Shown here one piece after another: positions 52,594 through 63,681 of a stretch of DNA of 64,000 nucleotides. Below the pieces are notes generated by a model. The model was given only the letters and a program-made list of their open reading frames with translations, was not told the DNA's origin and made no database searches. This DNA comes from Mycobacteroides saopaulense (GTDB lineage: Bacteria; Actinomycetota; Actinomycetes; Mycobacteriales; Mycobacteriaceae): positions 1,798,001 through 1,862,000 of the forward strand of contig NZ_CP010271.1 in assembly GCF_001456355.1 (NCBI RefSeq), read 5' to 3'. A program made the translations under genes and the position numbers. Position 1 is the first letter of the stretch. Every line of letters starts with the position of its first letter.

Positions 52594-52875
52594 GTGACAG
52601 AATCGCCACCCGTGAAGACCTTCGACGAGCTGTTCGCCGAGCTCAGTGACCGCGCCAAGACCCGGCCCGAGGGGAGTGGCACCGTCGCCGCCCTCGATGC
52701 GGGGGTGCACACCCTGGGCAAGAAGCTGCTCGAAGAGGCGGGTGAGGTGTGGTTGGCCGCCGAACACGAGAGCGACGAATCGCTTGCCGAAGAGGTGAGC
52801 CAGCTGCTCTATTGGGCACAGGTGCTGCTGATCGCCCGTGGTCTGACTCTCGACGACGTCTACCGGAAGCTCTGA
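52594..52875 (+). CDS. hisE: Phosphoribosyl-ATP diphosphatase HisE
   Basis: 93 residues from the GTG at 52594, the usual length; the GTG at 52612 is an alternative. Features: [59 protein letters not shown], which holds the Glu/Asp metal cluster (EEAGE, ESDES, EE) of the MazG-like all-alpha NTP pyrophosphatase family. It hydrolyses PR-ATP to PR-AMP in histidine synthesis. It is 1 nt from hisG, the standard hisE-hisG pairing. Confidence 0.97.
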
Positions 52876-52876
52876 C

Positions 52877-53758
52877 ATGACAAGTTCGAATGGAGCTTCA
52901 CAGGGAGCACTGCGCGTCGCTGTCCCCAACAAGGGCGCACTCAGCGAGGCCGCATCGGAGATCTTGTCGGAGGCAGGCTATCGGCGGCGTGGGGACGCCA
53001 AGGATCTGACCGTGCTCGACCCGCAGAACGACGTCGAGTTCTTTTTCTTGCGACCCAAGGACATCGCGATCTATGTCGGCTCGGGCGAGCTTGATCTCGG
53101 TATCACCGGCCGCGACCTGATGATGGACTCTGATGCGCCGGTGATCGAGCGGCTCGCACTGGGATTCGGTGGTTCGACCTTCCGGTACGCTGCGCCCGCG
53201 GGGCGTGACTGGACGATTTATGACATCGCGGGAAAGAGAATCGCCACCGCGTACCCCAACCTTGTCCGAAAAGATCTGGCCGCCAAGGGGATCGAAGCCG
53301 ATGTCATACGGCTCGACGGTGCCGTCGAGATCTCCATTCAGCTCGGGGTGGCCGACGTGATCGCCGACATCGTGGGGACCGGCCGCACCCTGCGTCAGCA
53401 CGGACTGAGCGCCTTCGGTGAGTCTTTGTGCGATTCGGAGGCAGTGCTGATCGAGCGGGAGAACGCCGATCCGGCAACGGAATCGGCGCGCACGCAACTG
53501 ACAACCCGCATCCAGGGCGTGGTGTTCGGCCAGCAGTATCTGATGCTCGATTACGACTGCCCGCGCGCCGTCCTGGACGAGGCACTCAAGGTGACCCCGG
53601 GGCTGGAATCTCCGACGTTGGCTCCGCTGGCCGACGAGGCATGGGTGGCGGTGCGCGCCCTCGCCCCGCGTAAGGGCGTCAACACCACGATGGACGCACT
53701 GGCCGCGATCGGAGCAAAGGCAATCCTGGCCTCCGAGGTCAGGTTCTTCCGGGCATAG
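52877..53758 (+). CDS. hisG: ATP phosphoribosyltransferase HisG (long form)
   Basis: 293 residues, the long (regulated) form. It catalyses the first step of histidine synthesis, ATP + PRPP to PR-ATP, and is inhibited by histidine through the C-terminal ACT-like domain (about 215-290). Visible features are [19 protein letters not shown] at the start, [37 protein letters not shown] (PRPP-binding Thr/Gly loop) and [26 protein letters not shown] at the end. ATG at 52877 directly follows hisE. A 69-nt gap before the next gene holds its leaderless promoter. Confidence 0.97.
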   Translation: MTSSNGASQGALRVAVPNKGALSEAASEILSEAGYRRRGDAKDLTVLDPQNDVEFFFLRPKDIAIYVGSGELDLGITGRDLMMDSDAPVIERLALGFGGSTFRYAAPAGRDWTIYDIAGKRIATAYPNLVRKDLAAKGIEADVIRLDGAVEISIQLGVADVIADIVGTGRTLRQHGLSAFGESLCDSEAVLIERENADPATESARTQLTTRIQGVVFGQQYLMLDYDCPRAVLDEALKVTPGLESPTLAPLADEAWVAVRALAPRKGVNTTMDALAAIGAKAILASEVRFFRA

Positions 53759-53827
53759 TTCTCCTGGGTTTCCTGGGCTTTCCCGGATTCCTTCGCGAGT
53801 GGCCCCCACGCGTCCTACCATGGCCGT

Positions 53828-54223
53828 ATGGCGCTGCAAGTCCTCGTGTACAGCGATGACATCACGGTCCGGCGCAAGGTAATTCAAGGCATCGGCACCC
53901 GGCCGGATTCCGCGCTGCCGCCGCTGGAGTTCATCGAGGTCGCCACCGGCCCCATGGTCATCGAGCGTCTGGCGGCCGCCGGTATCGATCTGGCGATTCT
54001 GGACGGTGAGGCGACCCCCTTTGGCGGGATGGGTGTGGCCAAGCAGGTCAAGGACGAGGTCGATGCACCGCCCCCGATCGTCGTTCTGACTGGTCGTCCG
54101 CAGGACAACTGGCTGGCGAGCTGGTCCCGCGCCGAAGCTGTGGTACCGCGGCCGATCGACCCGATGCGCTTGACCGCGACAGTGATCGATCTGCTCGGTT
54201 CGGCAGCCGCAACACGCAGCTGA
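53828..54223 (+). CDS. Orphan response-regulator receiver protein
   Basis: 131 residues, a single receiver domain with no output domain. VLVYSDDITVRRKV supplies the acidic pair, LAILDGEAT the phosphoryl-acceptor Asp, and VVLTGRPQDNW the conserved Thr. The usual Lys (KP) is replaced by Arg in VVPRPIDPMRL. It is probably leaderless: TACCAT lies 6 nt before the ATG. It sits upstream of nuoA, as Rv3143 does in M. tuberculosis (recalled). The partner kinase is unknown. It may modulate respiratory-chain expression, but that is inference from position. Confidence 0.85.
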   Translation: MALQVLVYSDDITVRRKVIQGIGTRPDSALPPLEFIEVATGPMVIERLAAAGIDLAILDGEATPFGGMGVAKQVKDEVDAPPPIVVLTGRPQDNWLASWSRAEAVVPRPIDPMRLTATVIDLLGSAAATRS

Positions 54224-54451
54224 CTCAGTCGCAACACAACGGCGGCCTCAGCCTTCCCGGGCGCTTGGACTCGGTACTTAATTGCGCAAAACACCGTCAA
54301 ACGGTGGCATGGATCCGGCGCCAACCGATAGTGTGTTTGTTAGGTCACATCTGTACTGGTCGGCAGCCCTCGACCACAACAGCAATGACGCGGCAATGTT
54401 GCCGATCCAGCACAGGGACCCGATGGATCGATTTCGGGAGGCTGGTCTGCG
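54224..54451. promoter_or_regulatory. nuo operon upstream region
   Basis: 228 nt with no gene. It holds a hairpin CACCGT-CAA-ACGGTG (54292-54306), a half-perfect CRP-type pattern TGTTT-N6-TCACA (54334-54349) and a small dyad GGCAATGTTGCC (54392-54403). None has a clear -10/-35 partner I can defend. GGGAGG, 9 nt before the nuoA ATG, is a good ribosome site. The nuo promoter is probably here. Confidence 0.4.
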
Positions 54452-54838
54452 ATGGATGCGTATGTACCGATCTTGGTACTCGGCGCCATTGCGGTGGCGT
54501 TTGCCGTTTTCTCCGTTGGGATTTCGTCGTTCGTCGGCCCACGCCGGTACAACCGGGCCAAACTCGAGGCGTATGAGTGTGGCATCGAGGCCACCCAGCA
54601 TTCGATGGGGCGCGATCATCATGGTGCCGCCGCGGGTGGACACCGGGTGCCCGTGAAGTACTACCTCACCGCGATGTTGTTCATCATCTTCGACATCGAG
54701 ATCGTCTTCCTGTATCCGTGGGCCGTCCACTTCGACGCCCTCGGAGTGTTCGGACTGCTCGCCATGGCCCTGTTCATCGTCAACGTGTCGGTGGCGTACG
54801 CGTACGAATGGAGGCGCGGTGGCCTGAGCTGGGATTAG
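54452..54838 (+). CDS. nuoA: NADH-quinone oxidoreductase subunit A
   Basis: 128 residues with three membrane helices, as expected: [44 protein letters not shown] and [22 protein letters not shown]. The loop with the conserved [12 protein letters not shown] and the [12 protein letters not shown] motif identify NuoA, the subunit next to the quinone tunnel. It lies at the head of the nuo operon with GGGAGG before the ATG. The operon runs in the standard nuoA-nuoN order. Confidence 0.97.
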   Translation: MDAYVPILVLGAIAVAFAVFSVGISSFVGPRRYNRAKLEAYECGIEATQHSMGRDHHGAAAGGHRVPVKYYLTAMLFIIFDIEIVFLYPWAVHFDALGVFGLLAMALFIVNVSVAYAYEWRRGGLSWD

Positions 54839-54908
54839 CCCCGTGCGATTGGTGGGGCAACTGGAAGTCCTTGCAACATCACGAATAAGCACACCTGTCG
54901 GGAGAGTC

Positions 54909-55463
54909 ATGGGTCTTGAGGAAAAACTGCCTAGCGGATTTCTGCTGAGCACCGTCGAGACGCTGGCGGGATACGTGCGCAAAGGATCGTTGTGGCCGGC
55001 CACCTTTGGGCTGGCTTGCTGTGCCATCGAGATGATGTCCACGGCGGGCCCACGATTCGACATCGCCCGCTTTGGCATGGAACGGTTCTCGGCCACACCG
55101 AGGCAGGCCGACCTGATGATCGTGGCGGGCCGGGTCAGTCAGAAGATGGCTCCGGTGCTGCGTCAGATCTACGACCAGATGGCTGAGCCGAAATGGGTAC
55201 TCGCCATGGGAGTGTGCGCATCTTCGGGCGGCATGTTCAACAATTACGCAATCGTCCAGGGCGTCGATCATGTTGTCCCCGTGGATATCTACCTTCCCGG
55301 GTGTCCGCCGCGGCCGGAAATGCTGCTCCATGCGATTTTGAAACTGCACGAGAAGATCGCCCAGATGCCGCTCGGGGTAAACCGCGAGGAAGTCATCCGT
55401 GAGACCGAAGCCGCCGCACTTGCCGCGACGCCCACCATCGAGATGAAGGGGCTACTGCGGTGA
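54909..55463 (+). CDS. nuoB: NADH-quinone oxidoreductase subunit B
   Basis: 184 residues from the ATG at 54909 ([13 protein letters not shown]). It carries the terminal N2 [4Fe-4S] cluster, with Cys in LACCAIEMM, a further Cys in [19 protein letters not shown], and one in [12 protein letters not shown]. It passes electrons to quinone at the junction with NuoD. The earlier in-frame start at 54843 is not needed; GGGAGAGTC precedes 54909. It overlaps nuoC by 4 nt. Confidence 0.97.
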   Translation: MGLEEKLPSGFLLSTVETLAGYVRKGSLWPATFGLACCAIEMMSTAGPRFDIARFGMERFSATPRQADLMIVAGRVSQKMAPVLRQIYDQMAEPKWVLAMGVCASSGGMFNNYAIVQGVDHVVPVDIYLPGCPPRPEMLLHAILKLHEKIAQMPLGVNREEVIRETEAAALAATPTIEMKGLLR

Positions 55464-56146
55464 CGGACAACGAGCGGGAACCGCAGGAGATCATCGGTAT
55501 CAGGCGCGGGCTCTTCGGAGTCACGGGCACGGGCGACACCTCCGGTTACGGTGGCCTGATCCGGTCAATCTCGTTGCCGGCCAGCTCGAACCGCCCCTAC
55601 GGCGGATACTTCGATCAGGTGGTCGACCGACTGGAATCGGTTCTCGCGGAGCAGGAGCACGTCACCTACGAGGACGCCATCGAGAGCGTGGTCGTCTACC
55701 GTGATCAACTCACGATCCACGTCAAGGCCGAGCATCTGGTGCAGGTTGCCCAGTCCCTGCGCGATGACCCCGAACTACGTTTCGAGCTCAGCCTGGGTGT
55801 CAGCGGAGTGCACTACCCCGACGACGCAGCACGTGAACTCCATGCCGTGTACCCTCTCATGTCCATCACCTGGAACCGCCGGATCATGCTCGAAGTAGCA
55901 GTCCCGGAAAGTAATCCGCATATTCCGTCGCTGAACGCCGTGTACCCGACCACGGACTGGCATGAACGGGAAACGTACGACTTCTTCGGCATCGTCTTCG
56001 ACGACCACCCCGCACTGACGCGAATCGAGATGCCCGACGACTGGGAAGGGCACCCGCAGCGCAAGGACTATCCGCTCGGCGGGGTGCCGGTCGAGTACCA
56101 CGGAGCCACCATCGCACCGCCCGATCAGCGGAGGTCCTACAGCTAG
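55460..56146 (+). CDS. nuoC: NADH-quinone oxidoreductase subunit C
   Basis: 228 residues, a separate NuoC (not fused to NuoD). The 30-kDa-subunit signature is near [40 protein letters not shown]. The start overlaps the nuoB stop (GTGA) and the stop overlaps the nuoD GTG. It forms part of the hydrophilic arm near the quinone site. The N-terminal about 60 residues are variable. It lies between nuoB and nuoD as usual. Confidence 0.97.
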   Translation: MTDNEREPQEIIGIRRGLFGVTGTGDTSGYGGLIRSISLPASSNRPYGGYFDQVVDRLESVLAEQEHVTYEDAIESVVVYRDQLTIHVKAEHLVQVAQSLRDDPELRFELSLGVSGVHYPDDAARELHAVYPLMSITWNRRIMLEVAVPESNPHIPSLNAVYPTTDWHERETYDFFGIVFDDHPALTRIEMPDDWEGHPQRKDYPLGGVPVEYHGATIAPPDQRRSYS

Positions 56147-57453
56147 TGACAACGCAGCCAGCACATCCTCAGACCGTTTTCATGGCCGGCGGCCAGGATT
56201 GGGACGAGATCGTCACCGCCGCATCGCAAGCCACCGACGAGCGAATAGTCGTCAACATGGGCCCCCAGCATCCGTCCACCCATGGCGTGCTGCGTCTGAT
56301 CTTGGAGATCGAGGGCGAGACGGTCACCGACGTGCGCTGCGGTATCGGGTATCTGCACACCGGCATCGAAAAGAATTTGGAGTACCGGACCTGGACGCAA
56401 GGTGTCACCTTCGTGACCCGGATGGACTATCTGTCCCCGTTCTTCAACGAGACCGCGTACTGCCTGGGAGTTGAGAAACTGCTGGACATCACCGACGAAA
56501 TCCCCGAGCGTGCGAGCGTGATTCGGGTGCTGATGATGGAACTCAATCGCATCTCCTCACACCTGGTCGCACTTGCCACCGGTGGCATGGAACTCGGGGC
56601 GATGACCGCGATGTTCCTCGGTTTCCGTGAACGCGAAATGATCCTGAAGGTCTTCGAGGCGATTACCGGTCTGCGTATGAACCATGCCTATGTCAGACCC
56701 GGCGGGCTCGCCCAGGATCTGCCCGACGGCGCCGAACAAGAGATTCGGGACCTGCTCAAGATCCTGCCCGGCAGGTTGCACGACATGGAAAACCTGTTGA
56801 ACGAGAACTACATCTGGAAGGCGCGCACCCAGGGCATCGGATACCTGGACCTCACCGGATGCATGGCGTTGGGCATCACGGGTCCGGTACTGCGCGCCAC
56901 CGGCCTTGCGCACGACCTGCGGCGTGCGCAACCGTACTGCGGCTACGAGAACTACGACTTCGACGTCGTCACTCACGATGATTGTGACTCATACGGCCGG
57001 TATCTGATCCGGGTCAAGGAGATGCACGAGTCCATCAAGATCGCACAGCAGTGTGTCGAACGATTGCGGCCGGGGCCGGTCATGGTGGACGACAAGAAAA
57101 TTGCCTGGCCCGCCGACCTGGCCTCGGGCCCAGATGGTTTGGGCAACTCGCCCAAACACATCGCCAAGATCATGGGCACCTCGATGGAGGGATTGATCCA
57201 CCACTTCAAGCTGGTCACCGAGGGAGTGCGGGTGCCGGCGGGTCAGGTGTATGTCGCCGTCGAGTCGCCGCGCGGTGAGCTCGGCGTCCACATGGTCAGT
57301 GACGGCGGAACCCGGCCCTATCGCGTGCACTTCCGCGACCCGTCGTTCACAAATCTGCAGTCCGTCTCCGCGATGTGCGAGGGAGGCATGGTGGCGGATC
57401 TGATCGCCGCGGTGGCGAGCATCGACCCGGTGATGGGGGGAGTGGACAGGTGA
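56146..57453 (+). CDS. nuoD: NADH-quinone oxidoreductase subunit D
   Basis: 435 residues from the GTG at 56146. The 49-kDa-subunit signature is [24 protein letters not shown], with [15 protein letters not shown] and the [13 protein letters not shown] stretch; quinone-binding His and Tyr lie in the first two. The C-terminal [34 protein letters not shown] closes the fold that evolved from NiFe hydrogenase, without nickel Cys. It overlaps both neighbours by 1-4 nt. Confidence 0.97.
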   Translation: MTTQPAHPQTVFMAGGQDWDEIVTAASQATDERIVVNMGPQHPSTHGVLRLILEIEGETVTDVRCGIGYLHTGIEKNLEYRTWTQGVTFVTRMDYLSPFFNETAYCLGVEKLLDITDEIPERASVIRVLMMELNRISSHLVALATGGMELGAMTAMFLGFREREMILKVFEAITGLRMNHAYVRPGGLAQDLPDGAEQEIRDLLKILPGRLHDMENLLNENYIWKARTQGIGYLDLTGCMALGITGPVLRATGLAHDLRRAQPYCGYENYDFDVVTHDDCDSYGRYLIRVKEMHESIKIAQQCVERLRPGPVMVDDKKIAWPADLASGPDGLGNSPKHIAKIMGTSMEGLIHHFKLVTEGVRVPAGQVYVAVESPRGELGVHMVSDGGTRPYRVHFRDPSFTNLQSVSAMCEGGMVADLIAAVASIDPVMGGVDR

Positions 57454-58205
57454 CGGAGATCTTCGTGGAGCTCGGCAGTCGCCCACCCGAGGACGAGGGC
57501 CGATTCTCGGGGCGCAAGAACTATCCACCGGAGGTGGTTTCGCGGTTGTCCATAGACGCCAAGGAAATCCTCGACCGCTATCCGAGCCACCGCTCCGCAT
57601 TACTGCCGCTGCTGCATCTCGTACAGTCCGAGGACGGATACGTGACGATGGCGGGCATCGGATTCTGTGCCGATCAGGTGGGATTGACCCCGGCCGAGGT
57701 GACGGCGGTGGCGAGTTTCTACTCGATGTACCGACGCGGACCCACCGGTGACTATTTGGTCGGAGTCTGTACCAATACGCTGTGTGCGGTGCTCGGCGGT
57801 GATGCGATCCTGGCGCGGTTGGTCGACGAACTCGATGTGCAACCCGGCGGTACCACCGGGGACGGCAAGGTCACACTCGAACATGTCGAGTGCAACGCCG
57901 CCTGTGACTATGCGCCGGTGCTGATGGTCAATTGGGAGTTCTTCGATAACCAAACCCCAGATAGTGCAGTTGATCTCGTGGAGGCACTGCGCGGTGGCCG
58001 TGTGCCCGAGCCCCGCCGCGGCGCGGCGCCGTGCACGTTCAAACAGACCGCCCGGATCTTGGCCGGGTTCGCCGACGACCGTCCCGATGCGGTGGCCGCG
58101 GCGCAGGCGGGTGCCCCGACATTGGCGGGATTGCGATTGGCTCGGGATGCACAGCGGAACGTGCGAACCGACGCGACGAGGTCGGCAGAGGAGATGGAGC
58201 CGTGA
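57450..58205 (+). CDS. nuoE: NADH-quinone oxidoreductase subunit E
   Basis: 251 residues from the GTG at 57450. It carries the N1a [2Fe-2S] cluster on a thioredoxin-like fold: [11 protein letters not shown] and CNAACDYAP supply the four Cys (CxxxxC ... CxxxC). It transfers electrons in the peripheral arm and associates with NuoF. The C-terminal about 70 residues form an actinobacterial extension rich in Ala. It overlaps nuoD and nuoF by 4 nt. Confidence 0.97.
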   Translation: MTEIFVELGSRPPEDEGRFSGRKNYPPEVVSRLSIDAKEILDRYPSHRSALLPLLHLVQSEDGYVTMAGIGFCADQVGLTPAEVTAVASFYSMYRRGPTGDYLVGVCTNTLCAVLGGDAILARLVDELDVQPGGTTGDGKVTLEHVECNAACDYAPVLMVNWEFFDNQTPDSAVDLVEALRGGRVPEPRRGAAPCTFKQTARILAGFADDRPDAVAAAQAGAPTLAGLRLARDAQRNVRTDATRSAEEMEP

Positions 58206-59506
58206 CGTCGACGATTCTCACTCCGGTCCTGTCCGAGCACTGGGACGAGGGCGACTCCTGGACCCTCGAGGGGTATCTGCGTCACGCGGGCTACGAGGGC
58301 CTGCGCCGCGCACTGGACATGGAACCGGACGCGGTGATCGCCATGATCAAGGACGCGGGGCTACGTGGGCGTGGCGGAGCGGGGTTTCCGACGGGCACCA
58401 AGTGGTCCTTCATCCCACAGGGTGACGGCAGGCCGCACTACCTGGTGGTGAACGCCGACGAATCCGAACCCGGCACCTGCAAGGACATTCCGCTGATGTT
58501 GGCGACTCCGCATACCCTCGTCGAGGGCATCGTCATCGCGGCGTATGCGATCCGGGCCTCGCACGCCTTCATCTACGTTCGCGGTGAGGTCATCTCGGTG
58601 ATCAGACGATTGCAGACCGCGGTCGCGCAGGCCTATGAGGCCGGATACCTGGGCCGCAACATCCTGGACAGCGGTTTCGATCTGGAACTGGTGGTGCACG
58701 CCGGTGCCGGTGCCTACATCTGCGGGGAAGAGACCGCACTGTTGGACTCGCTGGAAGGGCGACGCGGCCAGCCGCGGCTACGTCCGCCGTTCCCGGCCGT
58801 CGCGGGTCTGTATGCCAGCCCGACCGTGGTCAACAACGTCGAGTCCATCGCGAGTGTCCCGGCCATCGTGCGGCGTGGTGTCGAATGGTTCCGCACGATG
58901 GGGTCGGAGAAATCGCCGGGATTCACTCTCTACTCCTTGTCCGGACACGTGCGCAGACCCGGACAGTACGAGGCTCCGCTCGGGGTGACGCTGCGGCAGC
59001 TCCTAGAATTGGCCGGGGGGATACGCGACGGACACGGGCTCAAGTTCTGGACGCCCGGTGGCTCGTCGACACCGTTGTTCACCGCAGAACACCTGGATGT
59101 CCCACTCGATTACGAGGGCGTCAGCGCCGCCGGATCGATGCTGGGTACCAAGGCTTTACAGATATTCGACGACACCACCTGCGTGGTGCGCGCGGTGCTG
59201 CGGTGGACCGAGTTCTATGCGCACGAATCTTGCGGCAAGTGCACACCGTGTCGGGAAGGCACCTACTGGTTGGTGCGCATCCTGGCGCGACTCGAATCCG
59301 GTGAGGGGACCGCCGAGGACCTCGACAAACTTCTGGATATCTCGGACATCGTGCTGGGCAAGTCCTTCTGTGCACTCGGTGACGGCGCCGCGAGTCCGAT
59401 CATGTCCTCGCTCAAGTACTTCCGCGGAGAATACGAGGCTCACCTGGAGAACGGGTGTCCCTTTGACGCGGCGGCCAGCACCGTCTTCGCGGAGGAAAAC
59501 CGATGA
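58202..59506 (+). CDS. nuoF: NADH-quinone oxidoreductase subunit F
   Basis: 434 residues from the GTG at 58202, the NADH- and FMN-binding subunit. The nucleotide loop is [21 protein letters not shown]-binding residues lie in [14 protein letters not shown]. The N3 [4Fe-4S] cluster Cys are in [15 protein letters not shown] plus a later Cys ([10 protein letters not shown]). It takes electrons from NADH and passes them to N3. It overlaps nuoE and nuoG by 4 nt. Confidence 0.97.
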   Translation: MTSTILTPVLSEHWDEGDSWTLEGYLRHAGYEGLRRALDMEPDAVIAMIKDAGLRGRGGAGFPTGTKWSFIPQGDGRPHYLVVNADESEPGTCKDIPLMLATPHTLVEGIVIAAYAIRASHAFIYVRGEVISVIRRLQTAVAQAYEAGYLGRNILDSGFDLELVVHAGAGAYICGEETALLDSLEGRRGQPRLRPPFPAVAGLYASPTVVNNVESIASVPAIVRRGVEWFRTMGSEKSPGFTLYSLSGHVRRPGQYEAPLGVTLRQLLELAGGIRDGHGLKFWTPGGSSTPLFTAEHLDVPLDYEGVSAAGSMLGTKALQIFDDTTCVVRAVLRWTEFYAHESCGKCTPCREGTYWLVRILARLESGEGTAEDLDKLLDISDIVLGKSFCALGDGAASPIMSSLKYFRGEYEAHLENGCPFDAAASTVFAEENR

Positions 59507-61887
59507 CAGCCACAGAGCCGGCTCTCAACACCGAGTTCGTCACCGTCAACATCGACGGAACCGACATCTCGGTGCCCAAGGGCACGTTGGTGATCCGGGC
59601 CGCAGAACTCATCGGTATACAGATACCCAGGTTCTGCGATCACCCACTGCTCGATCCGGTGGGTGCGTGCCGCCAGTGTCTGGTCGAGGTGGAGGGGCAG
59701 CGTAAGCCGCTCGCGGCGTGCACCACCACCGTCACCGACGAGATGGTGGTGCACACCCAGGTGACATCTGAAGCGGCGGAGAAGGCGCAGAGCGGCGTGA
59801 TGGAACTGCTGCTGATCAACCATCCACTCGACTGTCCGGTTTGCGATAAGGGCGGAGAGTGTCCATTGCAGAACCAGGCGATGTCGACGGGGCGAGCCGA
59901 GACCCGTTTCACCGAGGCCAAGCGCACGTTTCCCAAGCCGATTCCGCTGTCCACCGAGGTGCTGCTGGACAGGGAGCGTTGTGTGCTGTGCGCCCGTTGC
60001 ACCCGGTTCTCCCAGCAGGTGGCCGGCGATCCGTTCATCGAGCTGTTGGAACGCGGCGCGCTACAGCAGGTGGGCATCGCCGGTGACGAACCCTTCGAGT
60101 CGTACTTCTCCGGCAATACCGTGCAGATCTGCCCGGTGGGTGCGCTGACCGGCGCCGCTTACCGATTCCGCGCTCGCCCGTTCGATCTGGTGTCCTCGCC
60201 CAGCGTCTGCGAGCACTGCGCCAGTGGATGCGCGCAGCGGACCGACCACCGAAGAGGAAAGGTGTTGCGGCGCCTTGCCGGTGATGATCCGGAAGTCAAC
60301 GAGGAATGGAACTGCGATAAGGGACGCTGGGCGTTCACCTACGCCACCGCGGGGGACCGCATCACCGACCCGCTGATTCGTAACGAGTCCGGAGACTTGG
60401 TGCAGGCATCCTGGCCGCAGGCACTGGAAGCCGCCGCAAAGGGTTTGGCCGGTGCCGGCGCAAACGCCGGAGTGTTGACCGGGGGGCGGCTCACCGTCGA
60501 GGATTCCTACGCGTACGTCAAATTCGCCCGTATGGCGTTGGGCACCAACAATATAGACTTCCGGGCTCGCGCGCACAGCGTTGAGGAGGCGGCGTTCCTC
60601 GGTTCGGCTGTTGCCGGGCGTGGGATGACGCAGACGTACGCGGCGCTGGAATCGGCGCCGATGGTCCTGTTGGCGGGATTCGAGCCGGAGGAGGAATCTC
60701 CCATCGTGTTCCTGCGTTTGCGCAAGGCGGTGCGCAAACGAGGAATGAAGGTGCTCACCATCGCGCCCTTCGCAAGCCGCGGCTCCACGAAGCTCTCCGC
60801 CGACGTGATTGCCACCGTTCCCGGTGCTGAGTCGGAAACCATTGCAGGACTGTCAAATTTCGAACTATTGCGTCAGCCGGGCGCGGTGATCATGGTAGGA
60901 GAGCGGCTGGCGTCCACGCCCGGTGCCCTGTCTGCCGCGGTCCAGCTGGCCGTCGAGACAGGCGCCACGCTGGTATGGATTCCGCGCAGGGCGGGCGAGC
61001 GCGGTGCATTGGAAGCCGGGGCGCTGCCGAGACTGCTCCCCGGTGCGCACCCGGTATCCGACAGCGCGGCGCGGCGCGCTGTTGCTGAAAAGTGGGGTGC
61101 GATCGCGCTTCCGGACCTGCCCGGGCTTGATGCCGCCGCCATGCTGGATCCGGGAAGCGGCCTAGGTGCCTTCCTCGTCGGTGGCGTCGAGCTGGACGAT
61201 CTGCCGTACCCCGCCGCAGCGGCCGGTGCGCTCCGGGCCGCATTCGTCGTCAGTCTCGAGATGCGCCACGGGGCAGTCACCGAGCTCGCCGATGTCGTGC
61301 TCCCGGTGGCGGCGGTCGCCGAGAAGTCCGGCAGTTTTGTGAATTGGGAAGGCAGGCTCAGGCCCTTCGACACCACACTCGATGCCAGTGATGCCCTCGA
61401 CGATCTCAGAGTGCTGGCCGCTCTGGCTCGGCGGATGGGTCGTCCGATCGGCCTGAGTCGTGGAAGCGAGGCACTCGCCGAGCTCGCGGACATCGGCCCC
61501 TGGGAGGGCCTGCGGGAGACCCCGGGAGCCGTGAGGGCGACGGCCAGGCCGCAGCCCGAAGCAGGGGAAGCGGTGTTGGCCTCGTGGCGGATGCTCCTCG
61601 ATGCCGGTCGGTTGCAGGATGGGGAGCAGTACCTGGCAGGCACCGCACATCCGGCTCAGGTGCGGCTCTCGGAGGCGACCGCCAATGAAATCGGCGCCGC
61701 GGAGGGTGAATCGGTGACCGTGCGCAGTATGTCGGAGTCGATTCCGGGGGCCATCACCTTGCCGCTACGCATAACGGAGATGCCGGACAGGGTGGTGTGG
61801 TTACCCATGCGCTCGTCGGGTTCGGAGGTTCACCGGCAACTCGGTCCGGCGCTGGGACAAGTGGTGCGGATCGAGGTTGCGCCATGA
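59503..61887 (+). CDS. nuoG: NADH-quinone oxidoreductase subunit G
   Basis: 794 residues. The N-terminal [2Fe-2S] site is [20 protein letters not shown] plus a later Cys (LAACTT). The N5 [4Fe-4S] site is [14 protein letters not shown] (His and three Cys), the N4 site [10 protein letters not shown] with a late Cys. A fourth site, CEHCASGC, resembles N7. The rest is a molybdopterin-oxidoreductase-like fold with no cofactor site evident. It is the largest peripheral-arm subunit and passes electrons towards NuoI. ATG at 59503 overlaps nuoF. Confidence 0.97.
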   Translation: MTATEPALNTEFVTVNIDGTDISVPKGTLVIRAAELIGIQIPRFCDHPLLDPVGACRQCLVEVEGQRKPLAACTTTVTDEMVVHTQVTSEAAEKAQSGVMELLLINHPLDCPVCDKGGECPLQNQAMSTGRAETRFTEAKRTFPKPIPLSTEVLLDRERCVLCARCTRFSQQVAGDPFIELLERGALQQVGIAGDEPFESYFSGNTVQICPVGALTGAAYRFRARPFDLVSSPSVCEHCASGCAQRTDHRRGKVLRRLAGDDPEVNEEWNCDKGRWAFTYATAGDRITDPLIRNESGDLVQASWPQALEAAAKGLAGAGANAGVLTGGRLTVEDSYAYVKFARMALGTNNIDFRARAHSVEEAAFLGSAVAGRGMTQTYAALESAPMVLLAGFEPEEESPIVFLRLRKAVRKRGMKVLTIAPFASRGSTKLSADVIATVPGAESETIAGLSNFELLRQPGAVIMVGERLASTPGALSAAVQLAVETGATLVWIPRRAGERGALEAGALPRLLPGAHPVSDSAARRAVAEKWGAIALPDLPGLDAAAMLDPGSGLGAFLVGGVELDDLPYPAAAAGALRAAFVVSLEMRHGAVTELADVVLPVAAVAEKSGSFVNWEGRLRPFDTTLDASDALDDLRVLAALARRMGRPIGLSRGSEALAELADIGPWEGLRETPGAVRATARPQPEAGEAVLASWRMLLDAGRLQDGEQYLAGTAHPAQVRLSEATANEIGAAEGESVTVRSMSESIPGAITLPLRITEMPDRVVWLPMRSSGSEVHRQLGPALGQVVRIEVAP

Positions 61888-63152
61888 CCGGAAAAACCGA
61901 TCTCTCGATGTTCGGGATTGATCCACTCTGGCTTGTCCTCGTGAAATGCGTTGCGGTGTTCGCATTTTTGGTCCTCACCGTGCTCGTCGCGATCCTCGTC
62001 GAACGCAAGGTACTGGCCTGGATGCAGCGTCGGATAGGCCCCAACCGGGTGGGCCCGTTCGGTCTGCTGCAGAGCCTGGCCGACGGCGTCAAACTCGCCC
62101 TCAAGGAGGGCCTGACACCGGCGGGGGTGGACAAGCCCATCTATCTGCTCGCGCCCATCATCTCGGTGGTGCCGGCGATTGTCGCCTACGCGGTCATCCC
62201 GTTCGGGCCCGTGGTGTCGGTCCTCGGTCACCGCACACCACTGCAGCTCACCGACCTGCCCGTGGCGATTCTCTTTGTACTGGCGGTTACTTCGGTCGGC
62301 GTGTACGGGATCGTATTGGGAGGCTGGGCATCCGGATCTACCTACCCGCTGTTGGGTGGATTGAGGTCTTCCGCACAGGTCATCTCCTACGAGATCGCGA
62401 TGGGTCTCACATTCGCGGCGGTGTTCCTACTCGCCGGAACGATGTCGACGTCGGGGATCGTGGCGGCGCAAGCCGGCCGCTGGTACGTCTTTCTGCTGTT
62501 GCCGTCCTTCCTGGTGTACGTCACCGCGATGGTGGGGGAGACGAACCGGGCACCCTTCGACCTGCCCGAGGCCGAGGGAGAACTGGTCGGTGGCTTCCAC
62601 ACCGAATACTCCTCGCTGCGCTTCGCCATGTTCATGCTCGCCGAATACATCAACATGGCAACTGTTTCCGGGCTGGCTGCCACCATGTTCTTGGGAGGCT
62701 GGCATGCCCCGTGGCCACTGAGCCTCGTCGATGGCGCAAACGCCTCCTGGTGGCCGGTGCTGTGGTTCGTGGCCAAGGTCTGGGGCTTTATGTTCCTGTT
62801 CATGTGGCTGCGTGCCACTCTGCCCAGGCTGCGCTACGACCAGTTCATGCGATTGGGCTGGGAGATCCTGATCCCGGTGGCATTGGTATGGATCGTCATT
62901 GTCGGCGTGGTGCAAGCCATGGCGCTCTACGGACACGGAAACCCGTCGATCATCCTCGGGATCACCGGATTGGTGGTCTCGGTCGGCGCCATCGCCTTGG
63001 TGGGCGTCCTCTCCCGACGAACAGAAACACCAAAGCCCTTGTTGTCCAAAAATTTCGATCCGATGGCGGGCGGATTCCCGGTGCCGCCACTGCCGGGCCA
63101 GCACGTTGGTACCACCCCACATCCGACCAGAAAGGAGGACGCACATGCCTGA
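61884..63152 (+). CDS. nuoH: NADH-quinone oxidoreductase subunit H
   Basis: 422 residues from the ATG at 61884. It is a polytopic membrane subunit, with [31 protein letters not shown] and [23 protein letters not shown] as the conserved quinone-tunnel and loop regions. [34 protein letters not shown] is the highly conserved acidic loop. The C-terminal tail after the last helix (about 395-422) is soluble. It overlaps nuoG by 4 nt and nuoI by 8 nt. Confidence 0.97.
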   Translation: MTGKTDLSMFGIDPLWLVLVKCVAVFAFLVLTVLVAILVERKVLAWMQRRIGPNRVGPFGLLQSLADGVKLALKEGLTPAGVDKPIYLLAPIISVVPAIVAYAVIPFGPVVSVLGHRTPLQLTDLPVAILFVLAVTSVGVYGIVLGGWASGSTYPLLGGLRSSAQVISYEIAMGLTFAAVFLLAGTMSTSGIVAAQAGRWYVFLLLPSFLVYVTAMVGETNRAPFDLPEAEGELVGGFHTEYSSLRFAMFMLAEYINMATVSGLAATMFLGGWHAPWPLSLVDGANASWWPVLWFVAKVWGFMFLFMWLRATLPRLRYDQFMRLGWEILIPVALVWIVIVGVVQAMALYGHGNPSIILGITGLVVSVGAIALVGVLSRRTETPKPLLSKNFDPMAGGFPVPPLPGQHVGTTPHPTRKEDAHA

Positions 63153-63681
63153 TCTTCTGCGACGTTCGGCGGATGCCATGGCCGGGTTCTGGGTGACGTT
63201 CTCGTCCATGTTCAAGAAGCGGCTCACCGAGCAGTACCCCGAGAAGAAACAGCCCACCGCGCCGCGCTACCACGGGAGACACCAGCTCAACAGGTACTCG
63301 GATGGGCTGGAAAAATGCATCGGCTGCGAACTGTGCGCCTGGGCCTGCCCAGCCGACGCCATATTCGTCGAGGGCGCGGACAATTCCGAGCAGGAGCGGT
63401 TTTCGCCGGGGGAACGGTACGGCCGGGTCTATCAGATCAACTACCTGCGGTGCATCGGCTGCGGATTATGCATCGAGGCGTGCCCCACGCGGGCGCTCAC
63501 GATGACCAACGACTACGAGATGGCCGACGACAACCGGGCCGACCTCATCTACGGCAAGGACAAGCTGCTGGCGCCGCTGCAGCCGGGCATGGCGCCACCA
63601 CCGCATGCGATGTATCCCGGCACCACGGACACCGACTACTACCTGGGCAACCTGCCGAGGGCCGGAGGGGAAGCCAGGTGA
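63145..63681 (+). CDS. nuoI: NADH-quinone oxidoreductase subunit I
   Basis: 178 residues from the ATG at 63145, after AAAGGAGGA (a near-perfect ribosome site). It has two ferredoxin-type [4Fe-4S] motifs, [17 protein letters not shown] and [17 protein letters not shown], carrying N6a and N6b. An N-terminal segment ([17 protein letters not shown]) sits at the membrane face. It connects NuoG to NuoB. It overlaps nuoH by 8 nt and nuoJ by 4 nt (GTGA). Confidence 0.97.
   Translation: MPDLLRRSADAMAGFWVTFSSMFKKRLTEQYPEKKQPTAPRYHGRHQLNRYSDGLEKCIGCELCAWACPADAIFVEGADNSEQERFSPGERYGRVYQINYLRCIGCGLCIEACPTRALTMTNDYEMADDNRADLIYGKDKLLAPLQPGMAPPPHAMYPGTTDTDYYLGNLPRAGGEAR

Noticed and set aside
54292..54306. 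Hairpin CACCGT-CAA-ACGGTG upstream of nuoA as a terminator
   Set aside because: The stem is 6 bp with no U-tract and could be chance; listed only in the region note.
54334..54349. CRP site upstream of nuoA
   Set aside because: Only the right half (TCACA) matches; the left half has two mismatches. Kept as a weak note, not a called site.
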